DNA of 13,462 nucleotides from Bacteriovoracaceae bacterium (GTDB lineage Bacteria > Bdellovibrionota > Bacteriovoracia > Bacteriovoracales > Bacteriovoracaceae), in NCBI GenBank assembly GCA_947442115.1, contig CANEVK010000035.1:1-13462 (forward strand), read 5' to 3'. Position numbers and translations under genes: made by a program. How positions within the stretch are numbered: position 1 is the stretch's first letter; every line of letters begins with the position of its first letter. The notes under the pieces are model-generated. The model saw only the letters and a list, made by a program, of their open reading frames with translations. It had not been told where the DNA came from and did no database searches. Shown here piece after piece: positions 1 to 6,437 of the stretch.

Positions 1-395
1 ACTGTGGCCGATTCACCCAGTTCATTTTCCGCGAGCATCTTTTTAAGTTGATTAAGCTGAGCATCTGATTCTCTATTAACCTCATGCTTATCTAGAAGTC
101 CCTCAGATGTTAAAAACTCAATTGGAAATGGCTTGGCAGGAGATTCTGCATCAATCATAGTTGGGGCATCATTAGGAGACTTACCAGGTCTTAAAACCTC
201 GCCTGCTTTAAGAACGTTACCTCCAAAGGCATTTCTTAAAGATCCAATCGCTGCTTCGTATTTTGCTGTCTCAGTTTTAGCAAATGATAAGAGAAGAATA
301 AAAAATGTTAGTAGCAACGTACATAAATCTGAGAAAGTTGCGAGCCACCCTGGGGCCCCTGGTTTACAGGGAGGGCACTTTGGAGCGTCTGCCAC
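1..395 (-). CDS. motB: Flagellar stator protein MotB (PomB-like), N-terminal part, cut by window edge
   Basis: This is the N-terminal 131 residues of the B subunit of the flagellar stator, which with MotA forms the ion channel that drives rotation and anchors to peptidoglycan through its C-terminal OmpA-like domain (outside the window). The start is GTG at 395-393, chosen because AGGAG at 406-402 lies 6 nt upstream and the gene begins just after the motA stop (399). The protein opens with KCPPCKPGAPGW, then one membrane helix (about residues 17-39). Asp23 in the FSDL context is the conserved ion-binding aspartate. After the helix, the KYEAAIGSLRNAFGG stretch resembles the plug region of Vibrio PomB, as does the Cys/Pro-rich N-terminus. 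The frame is open to the edge. Identity is firm; whether the ion is H+ or Na+ cannot be settled here. Confidence 0.93.
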   Translation of the reverse strand, partial: MADAPKCPPCKPGAPGWLATFSDLCTLLLTFFILLLSFAKTETAKYEAAIGSLRNAFGGNVLKAGEVLRPGKSPNDAPTMIDAESPAKPFPIEFLTSEGLLDKHEVNRESDAQLNQLKKMLAENELGESAT

Positions 396-398
396 GGC

Positions 399-1163
399 CT
401 ACTCCTTCTTCTCTTCAACAAGACGGTCTTTAGGAGGTAGAAATGAATCAAGCTTCTCTCTAATCACTCGCGGGTTCTCACCGGCCACTATCCCAAGAAC
501 TCCGGCCACAATAATATTCATCTTAGTGGCTTCCTGTTTTGAGCGCTGCTTTAGTTTAGCTGCCACTGGAATAGTGAACACGTTGGCAATAACCGCTCCA
601 TAGAATGTTGTCAGAAGGGCAACCGCCATGGCCGGACCAATCGATGCAGGGTCAGACATGTTTTGTAACATTTGCACTAGACCAATCAGAGTCCCGATCA
701 TCCCGAAGGCCGGACCATCGGCTCCCATACCTTCAAGAACGTCGACCCCTTTTGTGTGTCGATCTTCCATCGCTGCAATCTCTAGTCCTAAAATAGAAGT
801 GATCACTTCAGGTGGACGGTTATCAGCAGCTAAAGTGACGGCTTTCTTTAAAAACTTATCCTCAACCGGAACCTTTTCCAGAGCGAATACTGACTCTCTT
901 CGGGCCGTCTCGGCCAGCTTTTGAATCTCCTCAATCATAGCTTTTGGGTCTACGGGGGTAGAGAAAATGGACTTCATGTAGTAGGCAGCCAGTGCCTTCA
1001 CATTTTCCATTGGCCACTTAATCAGTGTTGTTGCAATTACCCCACCGATCACCACCACCACCGATGGAACATCGATAAAGATTGTGAGTGGAGAACCGTA
1101 AAGAATTGACCCTAAAATCGATAATGTTGCGAGAGCTAATCCTGCTACTGTTGAAATATCCAT
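399..1163 (-). CDS. motA: Flagellar stator protein MotA (PomA-like)
   Basis: This is the A subunit of the flagellar stator, an inner-membrane protein that couples ion flow through MotA/MotB to torque on the rotor. It has 254 residues, close to Vibrio PomA (253) and shorter than E. coli MotA (295). Membrane helices lie near residues 5-24, 32-48, 150-170 and 178-200, with a large cytoplasmic loop between the second and third. The loop carries the charged ARRESVFALE stretch (residues 87-96), which matches the rotor-facing segment of the family. GMIGTLIGL (154-162) and ALLTTFYGA (182-190) place threonines at 158 and 186, the positions numbered the same in PomA and implicated in its ion path. An AAGGTG ribosome site precedes the ATG. 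motB follows after 3 nt, so the pair is co-transcribed, probably from the sigma-28-type promoter at 1201-1227. Confidence 0.95.
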   Translation of the reverse strand: MDISTVAGLALATLSILGSILYGSPLTIFIDVPSVVVVIGGVIATTLIKWPMENVKALAAYYMKSIFSTPVDPKAMIEEIQKLAETARRESVFALEKVPVEDKFLKKAVTLAADNRPPEVITSILGLEIAAMEDRHTKGVDVLEGMGADGPAFGMIGTLIGLVQMLQNMSDPASIGPAMAVALLTTFYGAVIANVFTIPVAAKLKQRSKQEATKMNIIVAGVLGIVAGENPRVIREKLDSFLPPKDRLVEEKKE

Positions 1164-1200
1164 AAAGCACCTTCAGCAATAAAAATTCACTATGCTGTAA

Positions 1201-1227
1201 GTATCGGAATCTAGAAAAGGAACTTAA
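1201..1227 (-). promoter_or_regulatory. Sigma-28 (FliA)-type flagellar promoter for motAB
   Basis: On the minus strand, TTAAGTTC (1227-1220) and TCCGATAC (1208-1201) are separated by exactly 11 nt. The FliA consensus is TAAAGTTT-N11-GCCGATAA, so each box matches at 6 of 8 positions, including the CCGATA core. The predicted start near 1194 would leave a leader of about 30 nt before the motA ATG at 1163. Known biology (stator genes are late, FliA-dependent genes in many bacteria) agrees with the match. Confidence 0.75.
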
Positions 1228-1253
1228 GGGATGGTCTTGAAATGATTAAGGGC

Positions 1254-1283
1254 AAAAAAAAACCAGGCGCGGGGCCTGGTTTT
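1254..1283 (-). terminator. Intrinsic terminator after the 71-aa gene
   Basis: On the minus strand a stem of CCAGGC/GCCTGG (1279-1274 with 1268-1263), extended by four A-T pairs, encloses a 5-nt loop and is followed by nine T (1262-1254). It sits about 20 nt after the stop of the small gene at 1304 and upstream of the motA promoter, so it insulates motAB from the transcript above it. Confidence 0.9.
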
Positions 1284-1303
1284 ATATTTGGAGGGGTGGA
1301 AAA

Positions 1304-1519
1304 TTATTTATCATCCCCAACAAGTAACATGGTTGAGTCTATGTAGTTTAACATAGCTGAGCGAAGTTCTTCCAGAGAAATTTCCTGATCGTTTTGCCCG
1401 GATAATATTTCATCTTTGATCATCTCAACGGGAAACCCAGTCATTTTGGCGAGGGCCTCAAGACTTACTTTGGCTTTCTCCACTTCTAACCCTGGTCGGC
1501 CAAGATCTTGTGACATCAT
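1304..1519 (-). CDS. Small protein of unknown function (71 aa)
   Basis: The family is not recognised. The open frame reaches back to an ATG at 1555, but no ribosome site precedes that codon. AAGGAG at 1531-1526 lies 6 nt before the ATG at 1519 (9 nt before a second ATG at 1516), so the start is placed at 1519. The product is acidic, predicted helical and has no signal peptide or membrane segment, so it should be cytoplasmic. Its middle (LEALAKMTGFPVEMIKDEIL) loosely resembles the first helix and loop of acyl-carrier domains in polyketide-type synthases, but no phosphopantetheine DSL motif follows. That likeness is weak and no function is claimed. A candidate promoter lies upstream and an intrinsic terminator follows, which supports an independent expressed gene. 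It may be missed by annotation or given the longer 83-aa start. Confidence 0.75.
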   Translation of the reverse strand: MMSQDLGRPGLEVEKAKVSLEALAKMTGFPVEMIKDEILSGQNDQEISLEELRSAMLNYIDSTMLLVGDDK

Positions 1520-1576
1520 TCTAAACTCCTTGAATCTTAAATCACTCAAATCCATAGAGTGATAAGTTGTTCAAAG

Positions 1577-1604
1577 CGTATCTTCTGGCCAAAAAGAAAG
1601 TCAA
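1577..1604 (-). promoter_or_regulatory. Candidate sigma-70 promoter for the 71-aa gene
   Basis: TTGACT (1604-1599), five of six to the -35 consensus, is followed after 16 nt by GATACG (1582-1577), a poor -10 box with three of six matches. Transcription would begin near 1570, about 50 nt before the chosen ATG at 1519. That would leave the ATG at 1555 only about 15 nt into the message, without a ribosome site. Confidence 0.4.
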
Positions 1605-1659
1605 CTCATCGCCGGCATCCTGTAAGTTTTTGTTAGACTTATGGCCCAAAGACTTCATA

Positions 1660-1681
1660 AATCTTCAAGATTATTGATCTT
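1660..1681. repeat. Two overlapping inverted repeats sharing one arm
   Basis: AATCTT-C-AAGATT is a 13-nt palindrome at 1660-1672. Its right half also pairs with ATCTT at 1677-1681 around a 5-nt loop, so the shared AAGAT (1667-1671) has two possible partners. No T tract follows on either strand, so this is not a standard terminator. It lies in the 211-nt gap between pabB and the small gene, where nothing else is visible apart from the candidate promoter. Confidence 0.4.
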
Positions 1682-1730
1682 AAATAAGCTGAAAAGGCAC
1701 TTTACAAGAATGTCAGAAATGGAATTCTAT

Positions 1731-2882
1731 CTATTTAAACAGGGCCAGAAAGCTCTCTACCTTTAATTCCATCTCCTGAAACTCCTGAGGGGCCTTAGAA
1801 AGGAGTGTAATTCCACCACCTGCACCGTAGCGCCAGACCCTAGAATCGAGATCTATCTGGGCCGTTCTAATATTGATACTGGCCGCCTTAAGTTTGCCCC
1901 GGCATAGCAGTGTTGAGCCGCAGTAAAGCCGGCGCTGATACCGCTCAATGCTCGAAGTCAGCTCCATGACTTTTTTCTTAGGGGCCCCTGTTATGCTTCC
2001 CCCGGGGAACAGAGACTCCATAACCTTAAGGAGATTAAGTGAACTTTCTAGTTTTAAAGCAATGAGAGAGTATTGATGAATAAGTCCTGGTGCTATCAGA
2101 GGTGCTTTGAGCTTTATGACTTCGGCCCGAGGCTTTTCTAAACGGTTCAGATCATTTTTAAGAAGATCAGTGATCATGATGAGCTCACCAGACTCCTTGG
2201 GATCATTAATCAATTCATTCCATATCTTTTTCCAATTCTTGCCTTGGTATTTTTTGGTGCCTTTAATAGGCATAGTAAATATTTCATTTTTTTTATACTG
2301 AAAAAGACATTCAGGTGAATTACTCAGAATCATTTCTTGCCCCAGATAAGTGGTATGGGCATAGGCTCCTAAATTTTTTTGACTAAAAAAATAGTCACTC
2401 AAGTCTTTGGGATGAAAGTTTTCCTCAGTATAAAAGTCAAAAGGATATGTCAGATTGAGCTGATAACAATTACCAGCTCTCAAATGCTCTTGAATGAGAT
2501 GAAATGATTCTTTGTATTCCGACCAAGTTGGCCTTTCAAGCGATTTAAGATCAATACGGTCTAGTGGACTTTTGGGCGTTTTTATTTTTTTTTGTCTGCG
2601 ATACTCAATTTCAATAACAAGAGGCATCTCATTATCAATTAAATGACTAAATCCTTGGGCAATAAAACCAAACTCATAGTAGAAATGATAGACACGAGGA
2701 GAATCAAAGTTTGTATCAAGTTTTATCTTCTCTAGGTTCTTACAGAACTGATCAATCGAATACAATTCTGGAAAACCTGTCAGGATATTAAACCGTCTAT
2801 CACGATAGTAGATGTAGGCAAGAGTTGGAGAATCAAGTTCTAGAATTTGTTTTGAATTAAGACGAAAGCGAGAAAAAATCAC
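1731..2882 (-). CDS. pabB: Aminodeoxychorismate synthase component I
   Basis: A chorismate-binding enzyme that, with a glutaminase (PabA), makes 4-amino-4-deoxychorismate, the precursor of p-aminobenzoate and folate, in the cytoplasm. It has 383 residues against about 450 for E. coli PabB; the N-terminal part is short and divergent. The catalytic half is intact: GNCYQLNLT (137-145), SNSPECLF (187-194), MPIKGT (204-209), GELIMITDLLKND (232-244), FPGGSITGAPK (292-302), YCGS (320-323), INIRTAQI (336-343) and GAGGGI (353-358). Lys207 in PIKGT separates PabB from anthranilate synthase TrpE, which has Ala there. The start is GTG at 2882, 2 nt after the dnaB TAA, so the two genes are translationally close and in one operon. 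No pabA, pabC or other folate gene is in the window. Confidence 0.92.
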   Translation of the reverse strand: MIFSRFRLNSKQILELDSPTLAYIYYRDRRFNILTGFPELYSIDQFCKNLEKIKLDTNFDSPRVYHFYYEFGFIAQGFSHLIDNEMPLVIEIEYRRQKKIKTPKSPLDRIDLKSLERPTWSEYKESFHLIQEHLRAGNCYQLNLTYPFDFYTEENFHPKDLSDYFFSQKNLGAYAHTTYLGQEMILSNSPECLFQYKKNEIFTMPIKGTKKYQGKNWKKIWNELINDPKESGELIMITDLLKNDLNRLEKPRAEVIKLKAPLIAPGLIHQYSLIALKLESSLNLLKVMESLFPGGSITGAPKKKVMELTSSIERYQRRLYCGSTLLCRGKLKAASINIRTAQIDLDSRVWRYGAGGGITLLSKAPQEFQEMELKVESFLALFK

Positions 2883-2884
2883 AC

Positions 2885-4228
2885 TTAACTCTCAGATCGA
2901 TGATTCTCAAGCTCTGCAAATTTTGTCTGAGATCCAATCCAAGAAAGTTCAACTGTTCCAGGCTCTCCATTTCTGTTCTTAGCAATAATAACTTCTGCAA
3001 CACCCTTCTTCGGAGTATTTGCATCATAATAATCTTCTCTATGAATAAGAACAACAATGTTAGCATCTTGCTCTAATGATCCTGACTCTCGAAGGTCTTG
3101 GAGTTGAGGGCGTCTGTCTGTTCGGGCCGCAGCCGAACGGTTAAGCTGTGAAAGAGCAACGACAGGTATTCCCAATTCACTGGCCATCATCTTAAGACCA
3201 CGCGAAAGTTCAGCAATTTCTTGTTCACGATTTTGTTTTTTTACATGCATGGGCATCAGCTGCAAATAATCAATCACGATCATCGCCAGCCCCTGCTCTG
3301 CTTTTAATTTTCGGCAATAAGAACGAATATCTATAAGATTTGTCGCCCCGTTATCATTAATGAAGAGCTTCAAATTTGAAAGTTTCTGGATGGCACCTGA
3401 AATCGACCTCAAATCCATCTCATTAAAGTCTTTTGTTTTTAATTTACGAGCATCAACACAGGCTTCAGAGGCCAGTAAACGCATCGAAAGTTCAGCGTAC
3501 ATCATCTCATAAGAAAAGACCGCGACGGCCTGATTTGTTTGCTTTGCAGCTGCCACGGCCCAATTGAGCGCCAGAGCAGTTTTTCCCATCCCGGGACGAG
3601 CGGCCATGATGACCAATTGACCAGGCTGAAGACCTAGGAGTCTGACATCAAGAGCATTAAAACCAGTGGAGACACCAGTGATCTCTCCCTTGGCCCGAGC
3701 AGGTCGCTCTAGTTCTTTTAAATTCTCATAAAGGGCTTCTTTAAGAGAAATCATTTTATTATTTTTTGACTGGGCCGTTAGTTTAAAAAAGCTAGCTTCA
3801 ACCTCGGCCAGAAAAGCTTCTACGTCTCCAGAGAAATTTGTACCAGTCTGCATGACTCGAGTGGCGGTACGAACCACATCTCTTAAGACACCTTTTTGCT
3901 TAATGATACGTGCATAATGCTCAACATTTGCTGAAGAGCCTATCTCATCACAAATAGCAACTAAGGCAGACTGACCACCTATTTTTTCAAGTTTACCATG
4001 ATCATTTAATTTGGAAGAAACAGTCACTATATCAATTGGGCGAGATTCAAGATGAAGATCCTTCAGGGATTCATAAATGATGGCATATTGAGGATGAAAG
4101 AAATCATCTTTTGTTAAACCAACATCTGAAATTTCATCAAATGATTGGCCATCAATAAGAAGACAACCAAGAAGTGCTTTTTCGGCTCCAAGATCGTGGG
4201 GAAGTTCATTTTTATTTTCTTGCGCCAT
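2885..4228 (-). CDS. dnaB: Replicative DNA helicase DnaB
   Basis: The hexameric helicase that unwinds DNA at the replication fork. It has 447 residues (E. coli 471). The N-terminal primase-interacting domain begins with LPHDLGAEKALLGCLL (about 9-24). A linker leads to the RecA-like motor: Walker A ARPGMGKTA (210-218), VFSYEMMYAELSMRLL (237-252), Walker B IVIDYLQLM (317-325), a conserved ALSQLNRS segment (358-365) and LQDLRESGSLEQDA (376-389). No intein or insertion interrupts it. GGAGA lies 9 nt before the ATG. It follows rplI by 84 nt that contain a terminator, so its transcription depends on read-through or on a promoter I could not define; pabB follows within 2 nt. Confidence 0.97.
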   Translation of the reverse strand: MAQENKNELPHDLGAEKALLGCLLIDGQSFDEISDVGLTKDDFFHPQYAIIYESLKDLHLESRPIDIVTVSSKLNDHGKLEKIGGQSALVAICDEIGSSANVEHYARIIKQKGVLRDVVRTATRVMQTGTNFSGDVEAFLAEVEASFFKLTAQSKNNKMISLKEALYENLKELERPARAKGEITGVSTGFNALDVRLLGLQPGQLVIMAARPGMGKTALALNWAVAAAKQTNQAVAVFSYEMMYAELSMRLLASEACVDARKLKTKDFNEMDLRSISGAIQKLSNLKLFINDNGATNLIDIRSYCRKLKAEQGLAMIVIDYLQLMPMHVKKQNREQEIAELSRGLKMMASELGIPVVALSQLNRSAAARTDRRPQLQDLRESGSLEQDANIVVLIHREDYYDANTPKKGVAEVIIAKNRNGEPGTVELSWIGSQTKFAELENHRSES

Positions 4229-4263
4229 AAAAAAGATTCTCCAAACAATAAATCAAAACAATC

Positions 4264-4299
4264 AAAAAAGCCCGGAGAGAAGTTTCCCTCTTCCGGGCC
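4264..4299 (-). terminator. Intrinsic terminator between rplI and dnaB
   Basis: On the minus strand GCCCGG-A-AGAG (4298-4288) pairs with CTCTCCGGGC (4279-4270) with one bulged base, closing a loop of 8 nt, and six T follow (4269-4264). The hairpin begins about 14 nt after the rplI stop and ends 35 nt before dnaB, so it should reduce dnaB-pabB transcription relative to the ribosomal genes upstream. Confidence 0.85.
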
Positions 4300-4312
4300 T
4301 TGGGAAAGAAAA

Positions 4313-4807
4313 TTACTCTGCGTTTGCAGCAGCTTCTGCTTCAGCAGCAGCGGCAGCTTTAGCAGCATCAATAGCAACTTTTAAATTAAATGTTGCAACA
4401 ACATCATTAAAAAGTTTTGCTTTAACTTCATATGTCCCTAGAGACTTGATTGAACCATCAAAAGAAAGAAGGCGACGCTCAATAGCAACACCAGCTTTTT
4501 CTAGTTCTTTAGCAATTTCAGTTGATGTTACAGCACCAAAAAGGCGGCCGTTAGCTCCAACTTTTTTAATCAACTCAACAGTGATACCTTCAAGTTTTTT
4601 CTTAACAGCAAGAGCTGCATTCTTTTCAGCATCAATTTTTTTAGCAAGTGCTTTTTGCTTATCTTTAAGAACGTTAGAGTTCTTTTCATCAGCAAGAATA
4701 GCAAGCTTGTTTGGGTAAAGGTAATTACGAGCAAAACCAGCTGAAACATTAACGATTTCGCCAATTGTTCCAAGAGTCTTGACCTTCTCAATGAGAATAA
4801 CTTTCAT
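4313..4807 (-). CDS. rplI: 50S ribosomal protein L9
   Basis: L9 binds 23S rRNA at the base of the L1 stalk and helps maintain reading-frame fidelity. The N-terminal domain is canonical: MKVILIEKVKTLG, then the signature GEIVNVSAGFARNYLYP near 17-33, followed by the long Lys/Ala-rich connecting helix and the C-terminal domain (GANGRLFGAVTSTEIAKEL, about 84-102). At 164 residues it exceeds the usual length of about 148; the excess is an Ala/Glu-rich tail (about 145-164). AAGGAG stands 6 nt before the ATG. It follows the DUF2232 gene by 18 nt and is the last gene before the internal terminator at 4264-4299. Confidence 0.97.
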   Translation of the reverse strand: MKVILIEKVKTLGTIGEIVNVSAGFARNYLYPNKLAILADEKNSNVLKDKQKALAKKIDAEKNAALAVKKKLEGITVELIKKVGANGRLFGAVTSTEIAKELEKAGVAIERRLLSFDGSIKSLGTYEVKAKLFNDVVATFNLKVAIDAAKAAAAAEAEAAANAE

Positions 4808-4825
4808 ATTTAACTCCTTAAAATC

Positions 4826-5806
4826 TTAATCTTCAATTTTTGACTTAATAAAGTACTTTCTAAAATCAAACCAATTATCAAAAAGTCCAGCTGCTGCGAT
4901 TAAGTAGTTGGCCATAAAAATAACCAACATAACAATAATCGTTCTGAAAAACCCCATAATCCCAAGAAAGTTTAGGAGATCACTAAAAACGCCAAAGCCT
5001 TGAAAAAAATAAAATATTCCAAGACACTTTACGATTGTGTAACCCCAAATTTCTGAGTCAGGCATCCCCCATTTATCACCCCATGTGGCAAGTACTAGTC
5101 CCAAAACGAGCAAGAGTACAAAGCCAAAAGGAACTTTGAAGTTCAAAAGATTTCTTTCTGAATATGGATATTCAGTTCCAGCAAATAAAAGTCTGCGACT
5201 TTTAAGTACGAGAAACATATTAAACCATAGCATTAAAAAAACACCTATGAAGAAGTAACTTGGAAGAGAAGCGATCATCTCTCGAGCAATTAGATCAGGT
5301 CGATCTAAAAGAGTCAGAATCTCAGCAGTATTCTCTTCAGAACTAGCTTCAATTATTTTTTTTTGCTCAGCTATTTTATCTGCACTTTTCTCTATTTGTT
5401 TTACTACAAATTTTTCAACGGTCATGTTTTCAGATTTAACGATGCTCATAAAACTAAACGAAATGATTGATATAAAGGCTAGTCCAAATGAAACAAGTCC
5501 TTTGACTGGCGAAAATCCTCTCATCACAATTTCAGCAACAGCATAACCAAAAATAAAAACACCCACATAGAAACCAAATAAAGTGAGATCCCGGTAAACA
5601 AAACTTGCAAAAATGAAACTCAATGCAATTCCTGCAAAACCGGCCAGAAATCCTTTGCCTCTTCCGTAAAGGATAAAAGCAAGAGCAAGCGGAAATGGAG
5701 CAAACACTGACATAATGAAACTCACACACAAAATAACTGAGGAGACACATAGGAGTGCCAATCTGCCATTTGAAAGTTGAGGAGTTTGCATAACTTCAGC
5801 GTTCAT
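4826..5806 (-). CDS. DUF2232 / YybS-like membrane protein
   Basis: A 326-residue multi-pass inner-membrane protein of unknown biochemical role. Its place between rpsR and rplI and its C-terminus (IFYFFQGFGVFSDLLNF through AGLFDNWFDFRKYF, about 265-318) match the DUF2232 family, known as YybS in Bacillus. Hydrophobic segments lie near residues 17-48 (probably two), 53-74, 77-96, 104-122, 184-202, 226-244, 258-275 and 285-310. A hydrophilic, charged stretch near 123-180 (VEKFVVKQIEKSADKIAEQKK) separates the two halves and may form a helical domain. The ATG at 5806 is 16 nt after the S6-S18 stop and has only a weak ribosome site; an ATG at residue 6 is an alternative. It is surely co-transcribed with the ribosomal genes, which is the only functional hint. 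Confidence 0.8.
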   Translation of the reverse strand: MNAEVMQTPQLSNGRLALLCVSSVILCVSFIMSVFAPFPLALAFILYGRGKGFLAGFAGIALSFIFASFVYRDLTLFGFYVGVFIFGYAVAEIVMRGFSPVKGLVSFGLAFISIISFSFMSIVKSENMTVEKFVVKQIEKSADKIAEQKKIIEASSEENTAEILTLLDRPDLIAREMIASLPSYFFIGVFLMLWFNMFLVLKSRRLLFAGTEYPYSERNLLNFKVPFGFVLLLVLGLVLATWGDKWGMPDSEIWGYTIVKCLGIFYFFQGFGVFSDLLNFLGIMGFFRTIIVMLVIFMANYLIAAAGLFDNWFDFRKYFIKSKIED

Positions 5807-5822
5807 ATCAGAGCTTTACCGA

Positions 5823-6437
5823 TTAACGAGCGATGTCGTTAGATTGATAGCTGATAAGAAGCATGTTACGACCACGCTTAATAGCTTCGTTTGCACGACG
5901 CTGAAAAGTTGGAGTCAAACCAGTAATACGAGCAGGAGAAATTTTCCCGAACTCGTTAACTAGCCATGAGTAAGACTTTGGATCTTTCCAATCTGGTGAA
6001 GTTTTTGAAGCTGAAAACCAACAAGACTTACGCTTAGAGTGCATCTTCTTGTCTTTTTCTTCTCCACCACCGCCAAATTCATCATCAATTTGAGCAGCTT
6101 GAGTATGATTTGGGTTCTTGTAGTTTTTCATGATCGCTGCTTGATCCTTTTCATTGCCAAGCTTGATAATCATGTGACGAACAAGATTTTCGTTAATACG
6201 GAATTTACGCTCAATTTCTGCGTTAAGGTTACCAGCACCTTTGTACATGAAATAGTGGTAAGCACCTTTTTTAAGACCTGATTCAGTAGGTTGAGCAAAA
6301 GATTTTACTCCCCATGAATCGTTGACGAGAACTTCTGCACCAAACTCCTTAAAAGTTTCCGCAAGGGAATTCTTAATAGAAGCCACAACTTCTTCGGATG
6401 CGTCTGGGCGAACGACAAAGGCCGTTTCGTAGATCAT
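5823..6437 (-). CDS. rpsF-rpsR: Ribosomal proteins S6 and S18 fused in one reading frame
   Basis: A single 204-codon frame encodes S6 (about 1-100: MIYETAFVVRPD, WGVKSFAQP, a FRINENLVRHMIIKL core end) and, after an acidic Gly linker (GGGGEEKDKK, 122-131), a complete S18 (about 132-204: RKSCWFSASK, GKISPARITGLTPTFQRRANEAIKRGRNMLLISY). Both are normally separate proteins that form a heterodimer on the 30S platform and bind 16S rRNA together. No stop separates them. An in-frame ATG at 6044-6042 (Met132) could be an old rpsR start, but the nearest GGAG is 16-17 nt upstream, so strong re-initiation is not evident. S18 has one Cys (139) and, like E. coli, lacks a full zinc-ligand set. GGAGG lies 4 nt before the ATG. 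A sequencing error cannot be excluded, but both halves and the linker read smoothly in frame. Confidence 0.9.
   Translation of the reverse strand: MIYETAFVVRPDASEEVVASIKNSLAETFKEFGAEVLVNDSWGVKSFAQPTESGLKKGAYHYFMYKGAGNLNAEIERKFRINENLVRHMIIKLGNEKDQAAIMKNYKNPNHTQAAQIDDEFGGGGEEKDKKMHSKRKSCWFSASKTSPDWKDPKSYSWLVNEFGKISPARITGLTPTFQRRANEAIKRGRNMLLISYQSNDIAR

Noticed and set aside
133..603. Plus-strand frame of 156 codons across the motA/motB junction
   Set aside because: It is antisense to two well-supported genes with family motifs, its translation has low-complexity shadow-like composition, and no ribosome site precedes it.
279..2301. Possible sodium-specific residues and TrpE identity
   Set aside because: The stator ion type cannot be fixed from the threonines alone, and the chorismate enzyme has Lys in PIKGT, so anthranilate synthase TrpE was rejected in favour of PabB.
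4240..4265. Sigma-70 promoter for dnaB with TTGATT as the -35 box
   Set aside because: No acceptable -10 box lies 16-18 nt downstream, and TTGATT comes from the terminator's T tract.
4145..4384. Plus-strand 79-codon frame opposite the rplI-dnaB gap
   Set aside because: It overlaps both genes and the terminator antisense; its Ser/Phe/Lys-rich translation follows from the opposite strand's codons and poly-A/T tracts.
6042..6044. Separate rpsR gene starting at the in-frame ATG (Met132)
   Set aside because: No stop codon ends S6 before it and the nearest GGAG is 16-17 nt upstream, too far for a normal ribosome site. It is kept as a possibility in the fusion finding but not annotated as a gene.
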